From Moesziomyces globuligerus (lineage: Eukaryota; Basidiomycota; Ustilaginomycetes; Ustilaginales; Ustilaginaceae): a DNA stretch of 64,000 nucleotides. The position numbers were made by a program, and so were the translations under genes. This document shows positions 41,729 to 51,719 of this stretch, piece by piece (position 1 is the stretch's first letter; the number at the start of each line of letters is the position of its first letter). Location: positions 124,001 through 188,000 of the forward strand of contig JARVLF010000020.1 of the NCBI GenBank assembly GCA_030849465.1, in the 5' to 3' direction. A model generated the notes under the pieces. It was not told the DNA's origin, made no database searches, and saw only the letters and a list, made by a program, of their open reading frames with translations.

Positions 41729-43432
41729 CTACCAGTTCTTTGCGTAGATCCAGACCTTCTTGTAGACGGGAGCGGCTTGCATTTCGGCCTTTGCCTTTTC
41801 CTCGTCCTGGTTCCAGAAGAGTTGGTCCTGTTCGTCGAACTCGCGCACGTCCGAGACGAGGTCGACCTCCTCGGGACGGATGAAGCTGGTGCGGTGGTAG
41901 AGCTTCCAACCGATCATGATGATGAAGAAGATGGGGAGGCCAATGTAGTTTGTCAAAAACGTGCGCCAGTTAAAGACAAAGAGGAACGAGTTCCAGCCCT
42001 TGAAGAAGACGACGATCGAGGTAAAGACGACGGCAAAGTACGAGAGGTACGGCTGCAGCGGCGACGACCACGGCAGCGTCTCCCTCGCCATGCCCTGCGC
42101 CTTCATCGCCTTCATAAACTGGATGTGCGCAACCAGGATGCAGATCCACGTCAGACCACCAAACATGGTCACCGAAGCCACGAGGTACGAAAACGTCTGC
42201 GGCCCACCCGAGGCGAGGTTGATAAAGGCCAGCGCGCAAAAGAGCGCCGTCACCGAGAGCGCCACGTACGGCACACCGCGACGGTCCACACGTCGGAAGA
42301 TGGCAGGCGCCTTGCCGTCGATCGCCAGCCCGTACAGCGTGCGCGCCGCAATGTACTGGTCACTGTTGGCCGCCGAGATGCAAAAGATGAGGATGGCAGC
42401 GTTGATAATGTCGGGCAGGACGCGGATCTTGGCGCGCACGATGGCGACGACAAAGGGCGAGGCAGCAGCCGAGGTGCCCTTCTTGTTGGCAGCCAGCAGC
42501 TCGGGTGCGTTGCTCGGCACCACCATGCCGACGAGGAGCGCACCGACCACGTAGAAAAAGACGATGCGGAAAAAGGTCTTCTTGATGGCCGAGGGCACCG
42601 ACTTGCGCGGGTTGGCCGCCTCGCCGACGGTCACGGCAACGAGCTCGGAGCCGGTGTAGGCGAAGAGGGCGGTGACCATGGTGGACCAGAAGCCGAGGAA
42701 TCGGCCCTTGTCGCCCGAGGTCCTGGGGTAGGCGCGGAAGGCGAGGCCGTCCTGGAAGTTGCGGAATCCGATGCGGTCTCCGGTGGGCGATCCGCCGAGG
42801 TCGATGACGAGGAGCAGGATGATGAGTCCGGTCATGGTGATGATCTTGACCAACGAGAGCCAGAACTCGACCTCGCCGAACCACTTGGGTCCACCAAAGT
42901 TGAGCGCAATGATGAGCACGGTGACGATGGCGATCCAGATGCCGCCCGAAAGGCTGGCGTTCCAGTACGAGATGACGAGCGCGGCGGCATTGATGTTGTT
43001 GGCCGTCACGACGAGGTACTTGAAGAGGTAGTTGTATCCCGTAGCGACGCCGAATTCGGGCGAGACGAAGCGAGTGGCGTGGCCGGCGAAACCACGGGGA
43101 TGGGGCATGTAGGTCGACATTTCGCCGAGCGCGGCCATGACGGCGGCACAGCAGAGACCCATGACCGAGTACGAGATGAGGATCGAGGCGGGACCACCGT
43201 TGGCGAGGCCGGAACCGGTGCCGATGATGAGACCGGTGCCGAGCGCACCGCCGATGGCGATCATCGAGATCTGACGACTCTTGAGCGCACGGTGGAGCTG
43301 GCGCTCCTCGGGCTTCTGGTTGTCGGCCGACGAGACGTCGGCGTGCTGGTAGCCCTTGACGGCATCATCCGAGGAGCTCGCCTTCTCCTGGGCGTACGGC
43401 CCCTCGGAGCTGATGTGTTCCGAGTGCACCAT
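41729..43432 (-). CDS. Amino acid permease (yeast AAT family), second member
   Basis: 567 residues from MVHSEHISSEG; the frame is open a further 111 codons upstream but that part is Pro-rich leader. TM1 signature SRQISMIAIGGALGTGLIIG and TGSGLANGGP; MAALGEMSTYMPHPRGFAGH; YNYLFKYLVVTANNINAAAL; FAYTGSELVAVTVGEAANPR in TM6. Twelve hydrophobic segments are countable, with a short charged tail. It is a plasma-membrane H+/amino acid symporter. The PHPRGFAGHATRFVSPEFG stretch and overall pattern are those of broad or acidic/neutral amino acid permeases of fungi, but specificity is not assignable. It is only distantly similar to the permease at 17.6 kb. The upstream leader (43433-43560) contains C/G homopolymer runs. 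Confidence 0.9.
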   Translation of the reverse strand: MVHSEHISSEGPYAQEKASSSDDAVKGYQHADVSSADNQKPEERQLHRALKSRQISMIAIGGALGTGLIIGTGSGLANGGPASILISYSVMGLCCAAVMAALGEMSTYMPHPRGFAGHATRFVSPEFGVATGYNYLFKYLVVTANNINAAALVISYWNASLSGGIWIAIVTVLIIALNFGGPKWFGEVEFWLSLVKIITMTGLIILLLVIDLGGSPTGDRIGFRNFQDGLAFRAYPRTSGDKGRFLGFWSTMVTALFAYTGSELVAVTVGEAANPRKSVPSAIKKTFFRIVFFYVVGALLVGMVVPSNAPELLAANKKGTSAAASPFVVAIVRAKIRVLPDIINAAILIFCISAANSDQYIAARTLYGLAIDGKAPAIFRRVDRRGVPYVALSVTALFCALAFINLASGGPQTFSYLVASVTMFGGLTWICILVAHIQFMKAMKAQGMARETLPWSSPLQPYLSYFAVVFTSIVVFFKGWNSFLFVFNWRTFLTNYIGLPIFFIIMIGWKLYHRTSFIRPEEVDLVSDVREFDEQDQLFWNQDEEKAKAEMQAAPVYKKVWIYAKNW

Positions 43433-45442
43433 ACTGGACACTATTCTAGATGGAACGGGGGGGGGGAAGGGAAGAGGTGGGGGAGGGGAGAGCGGTGGTG
43501 ACAGACGGAGGATCGGATGGAAAGTATGGATGGAGCGCTGGGGGCTTTTAAGGGAGCGTCGAATCTTGGGGGGGCTAGGAGGGCAACGCCAGAGATTGGA
43601 CCGGACGAAGGGAGGAAGGGAGGAAGCGAGGAAGGGGTTGAGGCAGAGGGAGCGTCGCGTGCGGTTAGCCGAGGGGCGGGGGTTGGGTGGCAGGGCAGAG
43701 AAAGCAAGCGTGCAACTGCGGGCAGGGCGCATGGCTGCATGTGTATCTCTGTCCTCCCTTGGCAAATGCGTCTCGATGATAGGCCTGTCTGCCTCTTCCC
43801 GCCTGACCGTACCTCTCGGCGTGCTATCATGTTGAGGGTGATTTCATCGTGACTCGTCCTTCTACTGCACGGCCAAGCCCGGAGAGCCTGGAGGGGCATT
43901 CACTGTTTTTTTCGCCGGTCCCACTTGCCACGAGGCAGGGTGTGGTGGGTCACCACCCGCGTGCATCGGTGCATACGTGACGAGCGACGGCGTTGGCAAG
44001 CTGAGAGAGGTTTTTCTTTGGTTTTGGTCGAGGGCTCGATTGCGATAAGGTCGAGGGCCCAACCAGCGAGTGGAGCGCTGTTCGAGGCGTGGCGATGCAG
44101 CATCGGTCCTGGCTCTGCTCGACGCCCTTACGCCCTCAAGCTGGGTCGAGGTGCAAGCGAAGACGGCCACGAGCTCATTTGACCTTGCTAGGCGAGGGCA
44201 GAGACCCAAAAACACAGCTGAGTAAGTGGTGGGGCCGCAGTATTTCCATGGGCTTGCACTTGGACTGCAGATGGCTATGCATCGTCGCACCAGACTCGTG
44301 GTGTGCCTGTCGGGGAAAAATTGCCGATGAAGTTCCCGAAAAGAAAAAAAGAGGGGAGGGGAACAAAAGGAAAAAAAAAAGAAACTCTCCGCTTTTGACA
44401 GCTCTGCGCGTCGAGCGACGAGTTTTCGCCAAGAAGCACTTTCCGACCGCGGTATCTGCCTGCCCGCTTGCCGCTTTGTCGTCGGTTGTAGCGGTCGCCT
44501 TTTTTTTTCGCTTCTTCCCGTATCGACTTTTTTGTCCGTCAACGTTCTGCGTCGATCCACGGCACTTGTCGGTCTCTCTTGTCCCGATAGCCTGCTACGA
44601 GGATGATCGGATTGCTACGGCTGGGGTGTTGGTGCACACGACTCGTTTGGGATGTGCATCGCGATCGTACTCCGCAAATCACGCCATCCGTTATCTGCTT
44701 TGGCCGTTGCGGAGAAGCCAGCGACGGACACGGCGGTCAACTTGGGCGCCTCGCCGAGTGGCGAGAGAGCATCCATGGTCGACCCTTTGGAGAAAAGAAA
44801 AAAATCAAACGAAAAAAACCAAAGACGAGCGCAAGTTTTTCTTGGCACTCGCCTCGCTTGCATATTGCAGTCGAGTGCAACTGGGGTCGTCCAATCACCG
44901 CCCCTCGTCCCAAACCCGAAAACGTCACGCCGGATTGTAATTGGCCCACACCCTGGCTTGCAAGCCTACAGTTGCCATCTGCACATCCTCCAAAGCTGCA
45001 GAGGTACGACGTGATGCGCGGGACCCGACCCGAGCCTTTCATGCCCTCCTCATAGCCACTCTCGGTCATGTGGTCGCAAACCCTCTCCCAATCCGTTGCC
45101 CTTGATCGGAACCCTATCTCACCACCGGAGACATCCGATCCCCATCCCCCCCCCGGTCAACCCCCCCACGTCCATGCCCACATCCCCAACAGCCCCCGTC
45201 TCTTACCCCGCCTGCCCTCTCCTCCTCCTCGCCTCGCTTCTACTCCCCGCAATACTCGCCTCGAGCCGGCACGCCAATCACAGCACACCACGCGACCGTG
45301 CCTGAAAGTTTTCCACGCGCTCTGCTACAACATGCGTCATCTTGGCTCGCAAGCAGACGAGGCCGCGCGCACGCTGAGCGAGGGCTGAAATCGGGACTGG
45401 GAATAGCATGAATGCGACCGGTCGAGCTGCGTGTGCTGATGT
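43433..45442. other. 2.0-kb intergenic region, no gene seen
   Basis: Between the second amino acid permease start and the phosphatase stop. Purine-rich runs (for example 43470-43650 and 44340-44390 with long A and G tracts) and T-runs. Frames up to 280 codons occur but show no family motif. Confidence 0.45.
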
Positions 45443-48400
45443 CTAAAGCTGCATCGCCTCGTGCGAACCGGACTGCTCGGCAAGACTGCTGACCGAGCCG
45501 TCGCCCGCCACCACCGTCTCCAACGCTGCGGCGCCGATGCCGTCGACCTTGCTGCGGCGCTTCTGGCTCGCCAGGTTGGCCTGCAGCGTGGGCCAGTCCG
45601 AGCTAAACGTGCGCCGGTGCTGCTTCTTGCGCTCCTCGCGCGAGAGCGCCGTCACGCCGAACAGCGCCGTCGAAGACGCCGACGACGACGCCACGCTCTG
45701 CATCGAGTCCGGTCGCGCCCGCGTACGCAGCCCCGCGTGACCTACGCCCTCCACCTCGGCCCGCAACCCTCCCCCCGCGCCCGAGCCAAAGCTGAACCCG
45801 CCCGGTCGCGCGCCCAGCGACAACGACGTCTCCATCGCAGCCGGCATCCCCGGCGACGACGGCGACACCAACGTCGTCGGCACCCCGGTCGTCCGTGCTG
45901 GCAGCTTCGACGTCGACCAAGGCCGCACCCGTTCGCCACCTTGCCCTGCCGCCGTGAGTGAGAACTGAGACCTCGCGCTCGGTGTACGCAGCGTCGGTGC
46001 TTCCGCCTCGCCGCGATACGACGCCGTCGTCGCCGTCCGTGCCGTCGGCGTGCTCGCCACGTCCAAGTCTGCAGCGCTCGAGCGCAGCGGCGTCTGAGGC
46101 GGCTCCGGCTCCGGCTCCGGCTCGCCCATCATCACATCTCCGTCGCCGTCGTGCTCGCAGCTCGTCCATGCATCCATCCTCGCCGTTTGGAACGGCGTCT
46201 CCACCTCGCGTGCAGCCTCAGCCTCGCCTGTGCCGCCGAGCGACGATCTCTGCAGCTGCAACGCTGGAGGACGCCGACGCTGTGTTCCGGGACTTGGCAT
46301 TGGCGCCTCTGCGCCAGCGCCCACGCCGCTGCTCGTGGCTGCGCACGCGACCGGCGTCTGCAGCTGCAGAGCCGGCGCCGCCTTCTTGCGCCTCCGCTGC
46401 ATGAGCGAGCCTGCGCCCGCATCGCCACCGCCGGCCGTCACAGGCGCCAGGCCTTCCAGCCGGTCCTGCGCCGCCTTGCGCTCGGCTGCCAGGCGCACGG
46501 CCTCGTTGAGACGCTCTTCGCGTCGCCGCGCCTCTTCCGCCGCCTCCTTCTCCTCCTCCTCCAGCCGCATCTTGCTCCACATGGCCTCGTCCATCGTCTC
46601 GGTCGACCAGCCCGCGCCGGCCAGGATGGGGCATGCGCCCGCCTCGAGGCCATCGCGCGCCTCGCCTTGGAATCCAGCGCGTGCCATGCCCAGCACGTCG
46701 CGCAGACGTCCCGCAGCGCTCGAGAGGTAGCGTTCCCACTCGACGAGCTGGTAGATGAGCGAAATGTTGGGCGAGATGCTCGACGACTTGTCCTTGACCA
46801 TGTTGTAGCAGTCGTGCATGCCCAGCAGGCTGCGTGCGCCTTGGAAGCCGTAGCGCATCGCTGCGGCCTGCATGACAAACGCGATGACCAGCGTCGCGCT
46901 GCGGCTCACTCCGCACTGGCAGTGCACCAGGATGCGTCCCGGCGACGCGCTCGTCTGCACCTGCGCCAGGCTCGCATCGTCCTGCAGCGCCGAGCACGCG
47001 TCGAGGTCCTCTGGGATCTTGGCCGCGTACCAGTAGCGCGCATCGATGCCGAGCGCCTCGCCGATGAGCGCACATCCCTGCGCGAACCCGCCGTGGCCCG
47101 AAGCGAGCTCCGTCTCGTCGTGCGTCCAGGGCAACTTGATGTAGCGCATCTCGCTCGGCCGTCCGTGCTGGGCATCGCTGGGGACGCGCGTGACGGTGGC
47201 GTTGGAAGGCAGCTCGACGTGCGTGACCCACTCGGAAGGAGAGTGCTGCTGGCTGCCTGCGCATGCGTAGCTGGGCGACGGGTGCTGGCTCGAGTAGGCG
47301 CTCGAATCGTACGTGCCATGCGCCTCGTCGGCGCCGCCTTTGGGCTTGATGCTCATGAGAGCGGGCGGCGTGAGCTCGGTGGCTGCCGAGGTGCATGTGC
47401 TCGGAGCGCGAGATGAGCAAGGCGACGACGCCGTGTCAAACGCGTCGTCCGAGGACGAGCCGCTGCTGCGTCGGAGCGTGCGATACTTGAGCACGTCCTG
47501 GGCCGTCAGCGTGCGCAGATCGGCAGATGCGTCGACGGACGCGACGTTGTGCAGTTGAGCCAGGTCCGACGACGAGGTCGGCTCGTCGTGAAGGAACTGC
47601 GTGAGAAGGTTGGGAGTGGACGAGGTGTTGCGGAGCACCGAGGGGCTGATGGCGGTGCGGGGCGAGGAGGCGTCGTTCTGATCCCGAGCCACCGAGAGCG
47701 ATGCGGTCGTGGGCGGTGTGAAGTAGGCGTTCGGCGTCGGCGGCACCTCTGCGCTCTTTGCCGAGCCCGGGACAGTCTCGTGATGGGAGCGAGCGAGCCG
47801 ATGCTCCGTAGACGCTGCCGATCCCCTGTTGTCCGACCAGCGCGAGGCGTGCGTTGGCGCGGGCAGGGTGCCAGACTCGGCTTGAAAGCTCAAGGTGGTC
47901 TCCTTGGCGACGTTGAGGATGGTGGTGATGCCGAGAGCCGCGAGCGTGTGATGATCGCGAGCGTTGTGTTCGTCACCGAGGAAGAGACCGGGGAGCACCT
48001 CGACGGGGCCGTGCGAATAGACGCTGCGGGCGTGCTGAAGCGTGCTGCCCTTGCCGCTGAGGATGTGCTCGGATGGATCGCGGAAAGCTTCTGGCGGCCT
48101 GATGCGCGAGCTGGATGCGCTTGGGGGCTCGGGATGAGCGGAGCGCTGGACGGCAGTGTCCTTGAAGGGCATGCTGGGACGCCGCCGTGGCGTGCCGCGC
48201 AGAGTGCTGGAGAGGTGCTTGACGGCCTCCGAGATGGCCGAGGGCTGTGCGATGGTGGTGTCGATCTGCTCCGCCTTGGAGTTGGACCTGGACAGGACTA
48301 CGGGCGAGCTGGGCATGGAACGCGACGAGAGGCCCGAGTCGTCGGCGAGCGAGGGTGGCGCTAGCTTGAGTTTGGATGGGCGCTTGCGCGCCAAGCGAGA

Positions 48401-48793
48401 CTTGGGAGGTGGTGCCAGCATGCTGGAAGAGGGCTGAGGGGCGGTGGCGTCGGAAGCCGCGTCTTGTGGGAGGGCGGAAGGCAGCGAGGGCTGTGAGAGG
48501 CCTGCAAAAGCGTGGCCATCTTGTGGAATGCGAAGGGAGAGCGACCTCGCGGGCGACTTGAGGGGGTTGGAAGCATGGGCGTGGCGTGGAGCAAACGAGC
48601 TGGGGCCTGGTGTGGGCGGGGGGCTGAGGTCGAGGCCGACGGAATCCATGTCGGGAGAGTAGGCCAGGGAGCGTTTGAAGTCGGGGATGCTGGGAACGGT
48701 GTGGAAGGGTGCGAGCGACTGATATACCGGTTGGACGCCTGCGTCCAGGTGGGGTGGTCGGGAGGAGATAGGGGATGAAGAAGATGAAGGCAC
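45443..48793 (-). CDS. Dual-specificity MAP-kinase phosphatase, Rok1/Msg5-like
   Basis: 1116 residues, no intron. A disordered Ser/Pro-rich N-terminus contains a classic MAPK docking site (134-146, LARKRPSKLKLAP: basic cluster then L-x-L). The DSP domain comes in two parts: EVLPGLFLGDEHNARDHHTL and GITTILNVAKET (264-299), then, after about 250 low-complexity residues, MRYIKLPWTHDETEL (general-acid Asp559) and the P-loop ILVHCQCGVSRSATL with catalytic Cys625 and Arg631. After the domain a charged coiled coil (about 715-760, LEEEEKEAAEEARRREERLN) and a long disordered tail follow. Msg5 in yeast and Rok1 in Ustilago maydis dephosphorylate pheromone and cell-integrity MAPKs; Rok1 restrains mating and virulence. 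The size and insertion fit such fungal phosphatases. Orthology to rok1 is inference. Confidence 0.88.
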   Translation of the reverse strand: MPSSSSSPISSRPPHLDAGVQPVYQSLAPFHTVPSIPDFKRSLAYSPDMDSVGLDLSPPPTPGPSSFAPRHAHASNPLKSPARSLSLRIPQDGHAFAGLSQPSLPSALPQDAASDATAPQPSSSMLAPPPKSRLARKRPSKLKLAPPSLADDSGLSSRSMPSSPVVLSRSNSKAEQIDTTIAQPSAISEAVKHLSSTLRGTPRRRPSMPFKDTAVQRSAHPEPPSASSSRIRPPEAFRDPSEHILSGKGSTLQHARSVYSHGPVEVLPGLFLGDEHNARDHHTLAALGITTILNVAKETTLSFQAESGTLPAPTHASRWSDNRGSAASTEHRLARSHHETVPGSAKSAEVPPTPNAYFTPPTTASLSVARDQNDASSPRTAISPSVLRNTSSTPNLLTQFLHDEPTSSSDLAQLHNVASVDASADLRTLTAQDVLKYRTLRRSSGSSSDDAFDTASSPCSSRAPSTCTSAATELTPPALMSIKPKGGADEAHGTYDSSAYSSQHPSPSYACAGSQQHSPSEWVTHVELPSNATVTRVPSDAQHGRPSEMRYIKLPWTHDETELASGHGGFAQGCALIGEALGIDARYWYAAKIPEDLDACSALQDDASLAQVQTSASPGRILVHCQCGVSRSATLVIAFVMQAAAMRYGFQGARSLLGMHDCYNMVKDKSSSISPNISLIYQLVEWERYLSSAAGRLRDVLGMARAGFQGEARDGLEAGACPILAGAGWSTETMDEAMWSKMRLEEEEKEAAEEARRREERLNEAVRLAAERKAAQDRLEGLAPVTAGGGDAGAGSLMQRRRKKAAPALQLQTPVACAATSSGVGAGAEAPMPSPGTQRRRPPALQLQRSSLGGTGEAEAAREVETPFQTARMDAWTSCEHDGDGDVMMGEPEPEPEPPQTPLRSSAADLDVASTPTARTATTASYRGEAEAPTLRTPSARSQFSLTAAGQGGERVRPWSTSKLPARTTGVPTTLVSPSSPGMPAAMETSLSLGARPGGFSFGSGAGGGLRAEVEGVGHAGLRTRARPDSMQSVASSSASSTALFGVTALSREERKKQHRRTFSSDWPTLQANLASQKRRSKVDGIGAAALETVVAGDGSVSSLAEQSGSHEAMQL

Positions 48794-51719
48794 GCGAGGA
48801 GTTGGGACGGGCGCGAGGTGGCAGGGAGATGAAGAAGAGACGAGTCTTGGCAGGCGTTTTGTGTGGGATGAAGAGGGATTATGAGCTGCAATGAGCGCCC
48901 ACGGTTATGAAGAGGACCGAAGGCGAGCGATGGTGGGTGATGGTTGGCAAAACAAGGCGATGTGGCGACGGATGCAGGTGGTGAGAAGCGAGGAGACGAC
49001 GAAGCTGGTTGGGCCGAGTGGTGGACCGATGCAGAAGCGAAGAAAGGATGGCGGGAGAGTCGCGGCAATCAGACCGACGCCATGCTTTGTGTGGATCGAC
49101 GGCAAGGGGCTTGATGGATGGGTGTGCGGCGAGTGGGTATGCAGGGCAGCGATGAAGACAAGCGCCAACAAAGGCGAGCCGGCGGGCGGTGTGTATTGTG
49201 AGGGCGATAAGTCTGCGGCGCGCGGTGCTGTTGGCTGCGTGTGGAGATGCAGCAAAGTATGAACGAGTGCAAGGGGGGGCCCAAAGGAAGGCGAAGGCGT
49301 TGGTTGCGATGTTGGCGCGGCAGATGATATGAAAGGATGCAGAGGATGACGTGGTGGAAGCGAGGCTGCGAGGAGGAAAGAGGCGTCGAGCGTCGAATGG
49401 GGATGGGGGTTGGGGATGAGGGGAAGGAGGGAGCCTAACACGAGGGCTGAGCTGCCAGTGTGCGCCGTGCAACGCAACCGCCCAAGCGCCCAAGCCAAGC
49501 GCCCGCCGAAACGCGTTGCGAATTTGGGCCAACAGGGTGCGACAGCGATGCGACAGCGGTGCGACAGCGGTGCGACAGCGCAACGCCTCTGTGCAGCTTG
49601 CTGATGCACCTCGAACGCCCATTCGCAGCTGCAAGCGCGTGTCGCTTGCTCACGCCCAGGCGCGTGCCCGCTCTCATCAAGCCGTGTGCATTCAAACACC
49701 TCGAACCGATGTGCGCCCGCGCATCGCTTCCCGATGCATCGTTGGCATCGGCCGCCGCTCACCGCACCGCGACGCACTCGGAGCTGCCATCGCAAGAGAT
49801 GCGACAAGGCGGTCGAGCCGAGACAGTGCAGTTGGGCGTGCGTGCTGCACACAGCATCCAACCACCCCAACCCCAACGCCGACCCAGCCGGACTGACTGC
49901 AGCGAGGACTCGCAAGCCTGAAACCTTTTGGAAGCGGATGGTCCTCTGATCCATGCAGGCGACGGAAGCGACGCACGATAAGGTCCTCGAAAGTTCAAAG
50001 TTTAGAAGAGTGCGCCACGTTCCTTGCTGCTCCGAGTGTGAGCAGCTGAGCGAGCTGAGCGCTACATGCGGCTGGACGAGTGCCACTTTGCGGTTGGGGC
50101 TACACGCCCTGAAATCCGATTCAACCAAGCGCACAACGCGGCCTGGCAAAAGAGTGGCGCTCTTTTTCCTCATGCAAAGCCTGCTGCAAAGCCTTGCGGC
50201 GGAGCTTGGAATCCTCCCACCCCTCCAGCCCTTGCGCCTCGTTGTCCGAGACCACCGCTCAACATGGATTTAGAACGCAGGCCCTACGCTCAATCCTGGC
50301 GCCTCGAAGCCCGATCTGTAGATCCGAACCGGCCCCATCGAAGCCGCTCGAGCCGGCCCAGCAGCCCGCGTCGCTGTGGCCATCAAAGCTGAACCTCGTG
50401 GCGGATTGTTCTGCAGGACCCTGCTCTACGTTGTTTTCATGCTTCCCGCTCTTGCGAGCCTCCGCGCTCGATGCGGTTCTCGCTTTTGCCCAACCACCTT
50501 TTGGGCAGCTCGACTCGGCGTTCGATGGTGTCGCCCGTGGATTTGGGTCGAGCGCTTTTGGCACATGTCCAGGCCGATCCCGGCTGCCGATCTGATCCAA
50601 GACACACACCGCACATCCGCAATGTCTCCCCGGCCCTGGTCTCAGTCGCCTAACGCTCACCGCAATGCACTGCACTGCACTGTCACTGCGCCGAAGTCCT
50701 CTGCCTTGCCTTCTCCTGCGCTCCTCACCATCGCAACGCCTTGCCCTCGTGGCTCACTCCGCGACTCCGACTGCGTTCCCGCTCATCCACGCGATCGTCA
50801 TCCGCCCCAACCTTTCCCCCTCGATCCCACTCTATCTCACCTTTTTGAGCCTCCGACTGTCCGGCATATGCAAGCCCCTTACCATCCGGCTGATGCTTGT
50901 ATCAAGAGCAGCCATACCAGCCAGGCGAATGCTCATTCCCTGCGCCCCCTATCTTTGCCTGCTCACCAGCACTTTCGCCGCAACTGGAAAGGCGGATCAC
51001 CTCCAGCCTTTCATCGAGCCGCCACAAACACGCTGAGCCTGAGCACACAGTAGGGCGTTGCTGTCCGTACCAATGCTCATCGCTCGACGAAAGCAAGTCA
51101 GCAGCGCTCGATCCATGGGAGCTGGCTCGCAAAGCTGTCGCACTCCAACGCATGGCGCGGCAGTACCATCGGCCAAGGCCTTCCAGGGCGTCTCGGCTAG
51201 CTCTGACACCGCTCCCGACGCCCATCTGCAGCGGGCAATCTTGGATCGCGCCGATCCTTTGATTTTCCAAGCCGACCAGGCTCCCCCAGACGAGCAAGCA
51301 GCTCCCCCTCGCCAAAGTTGATCCGCACTCCAGTCTCATGTCCTCATGCAGGTGGGAGCCCACTCAGACAAAACCTGGAGAGCTGCCCTATGTGCCAAGA
51401 GGTCAAGAGCATGGCACGCAGACGAAGGCCGCGTGTCGGAGAGCATCTCTAGACATCGGGAAACCATCGGGAGAAGCAAGCGCCGCCGATCCACATCGGT
51501 CTTCTAATTTTTTCCGAAGCTCCACTTGGCGCCTCCGCCGAGCAGAGGCGGATTTTAGCCAAACGAGCTGCGCATCGCATCGCTCTGCCCTTGTCCTCCG
51601 TGTCCTGTGTGCTTCTTGCTTCCTGCACCGCTCGCACCACCATCACTCGGCTTGCACGATCCTAGACACAGACAAGCGTCGCTCGCCCGTGTCCCAGACC
51701 GACACGCATCGACGTCGAC
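48794..51719. promoter_or_regulatory. 2.9-kb divergent gene-free region, phosphatase / DIS3
   Basis: The longest gene-free stretch outside the left repeat region. Open frames up to 420 codons (48905-50173 -) are composed of Ser/His/Pro/Arg and carry no motif. It contains an 11-bp tandem repeat (49538-49581), an isolated ACAAAGGCG at about 49169-49177 and many GCGACAG/GCTGC words. It must hold the promoters of both flanking genes. Confidence 0.45.
49538..49581. repeat. 11-bp tandem repeat, 4 copies
   Basis: Four head-to-tail units of TGCGACAGCGG with single-base changes in the last position. Confidence 0.85.

Noticed and set aside
43433..43765. 111-codon N-terminal extension of the second amino acid permease
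   Set aside because: Pro/Arg/Ser-rich leader with homopolymers. ATG 43432 begins a normal permease N-terminus.
48905..50173. 422-codon minus-strand frame upstream of the phosphatase
   Set aside because: His/Pro/Ser/Arg-rich, crosses the tandem repeat, no motif.
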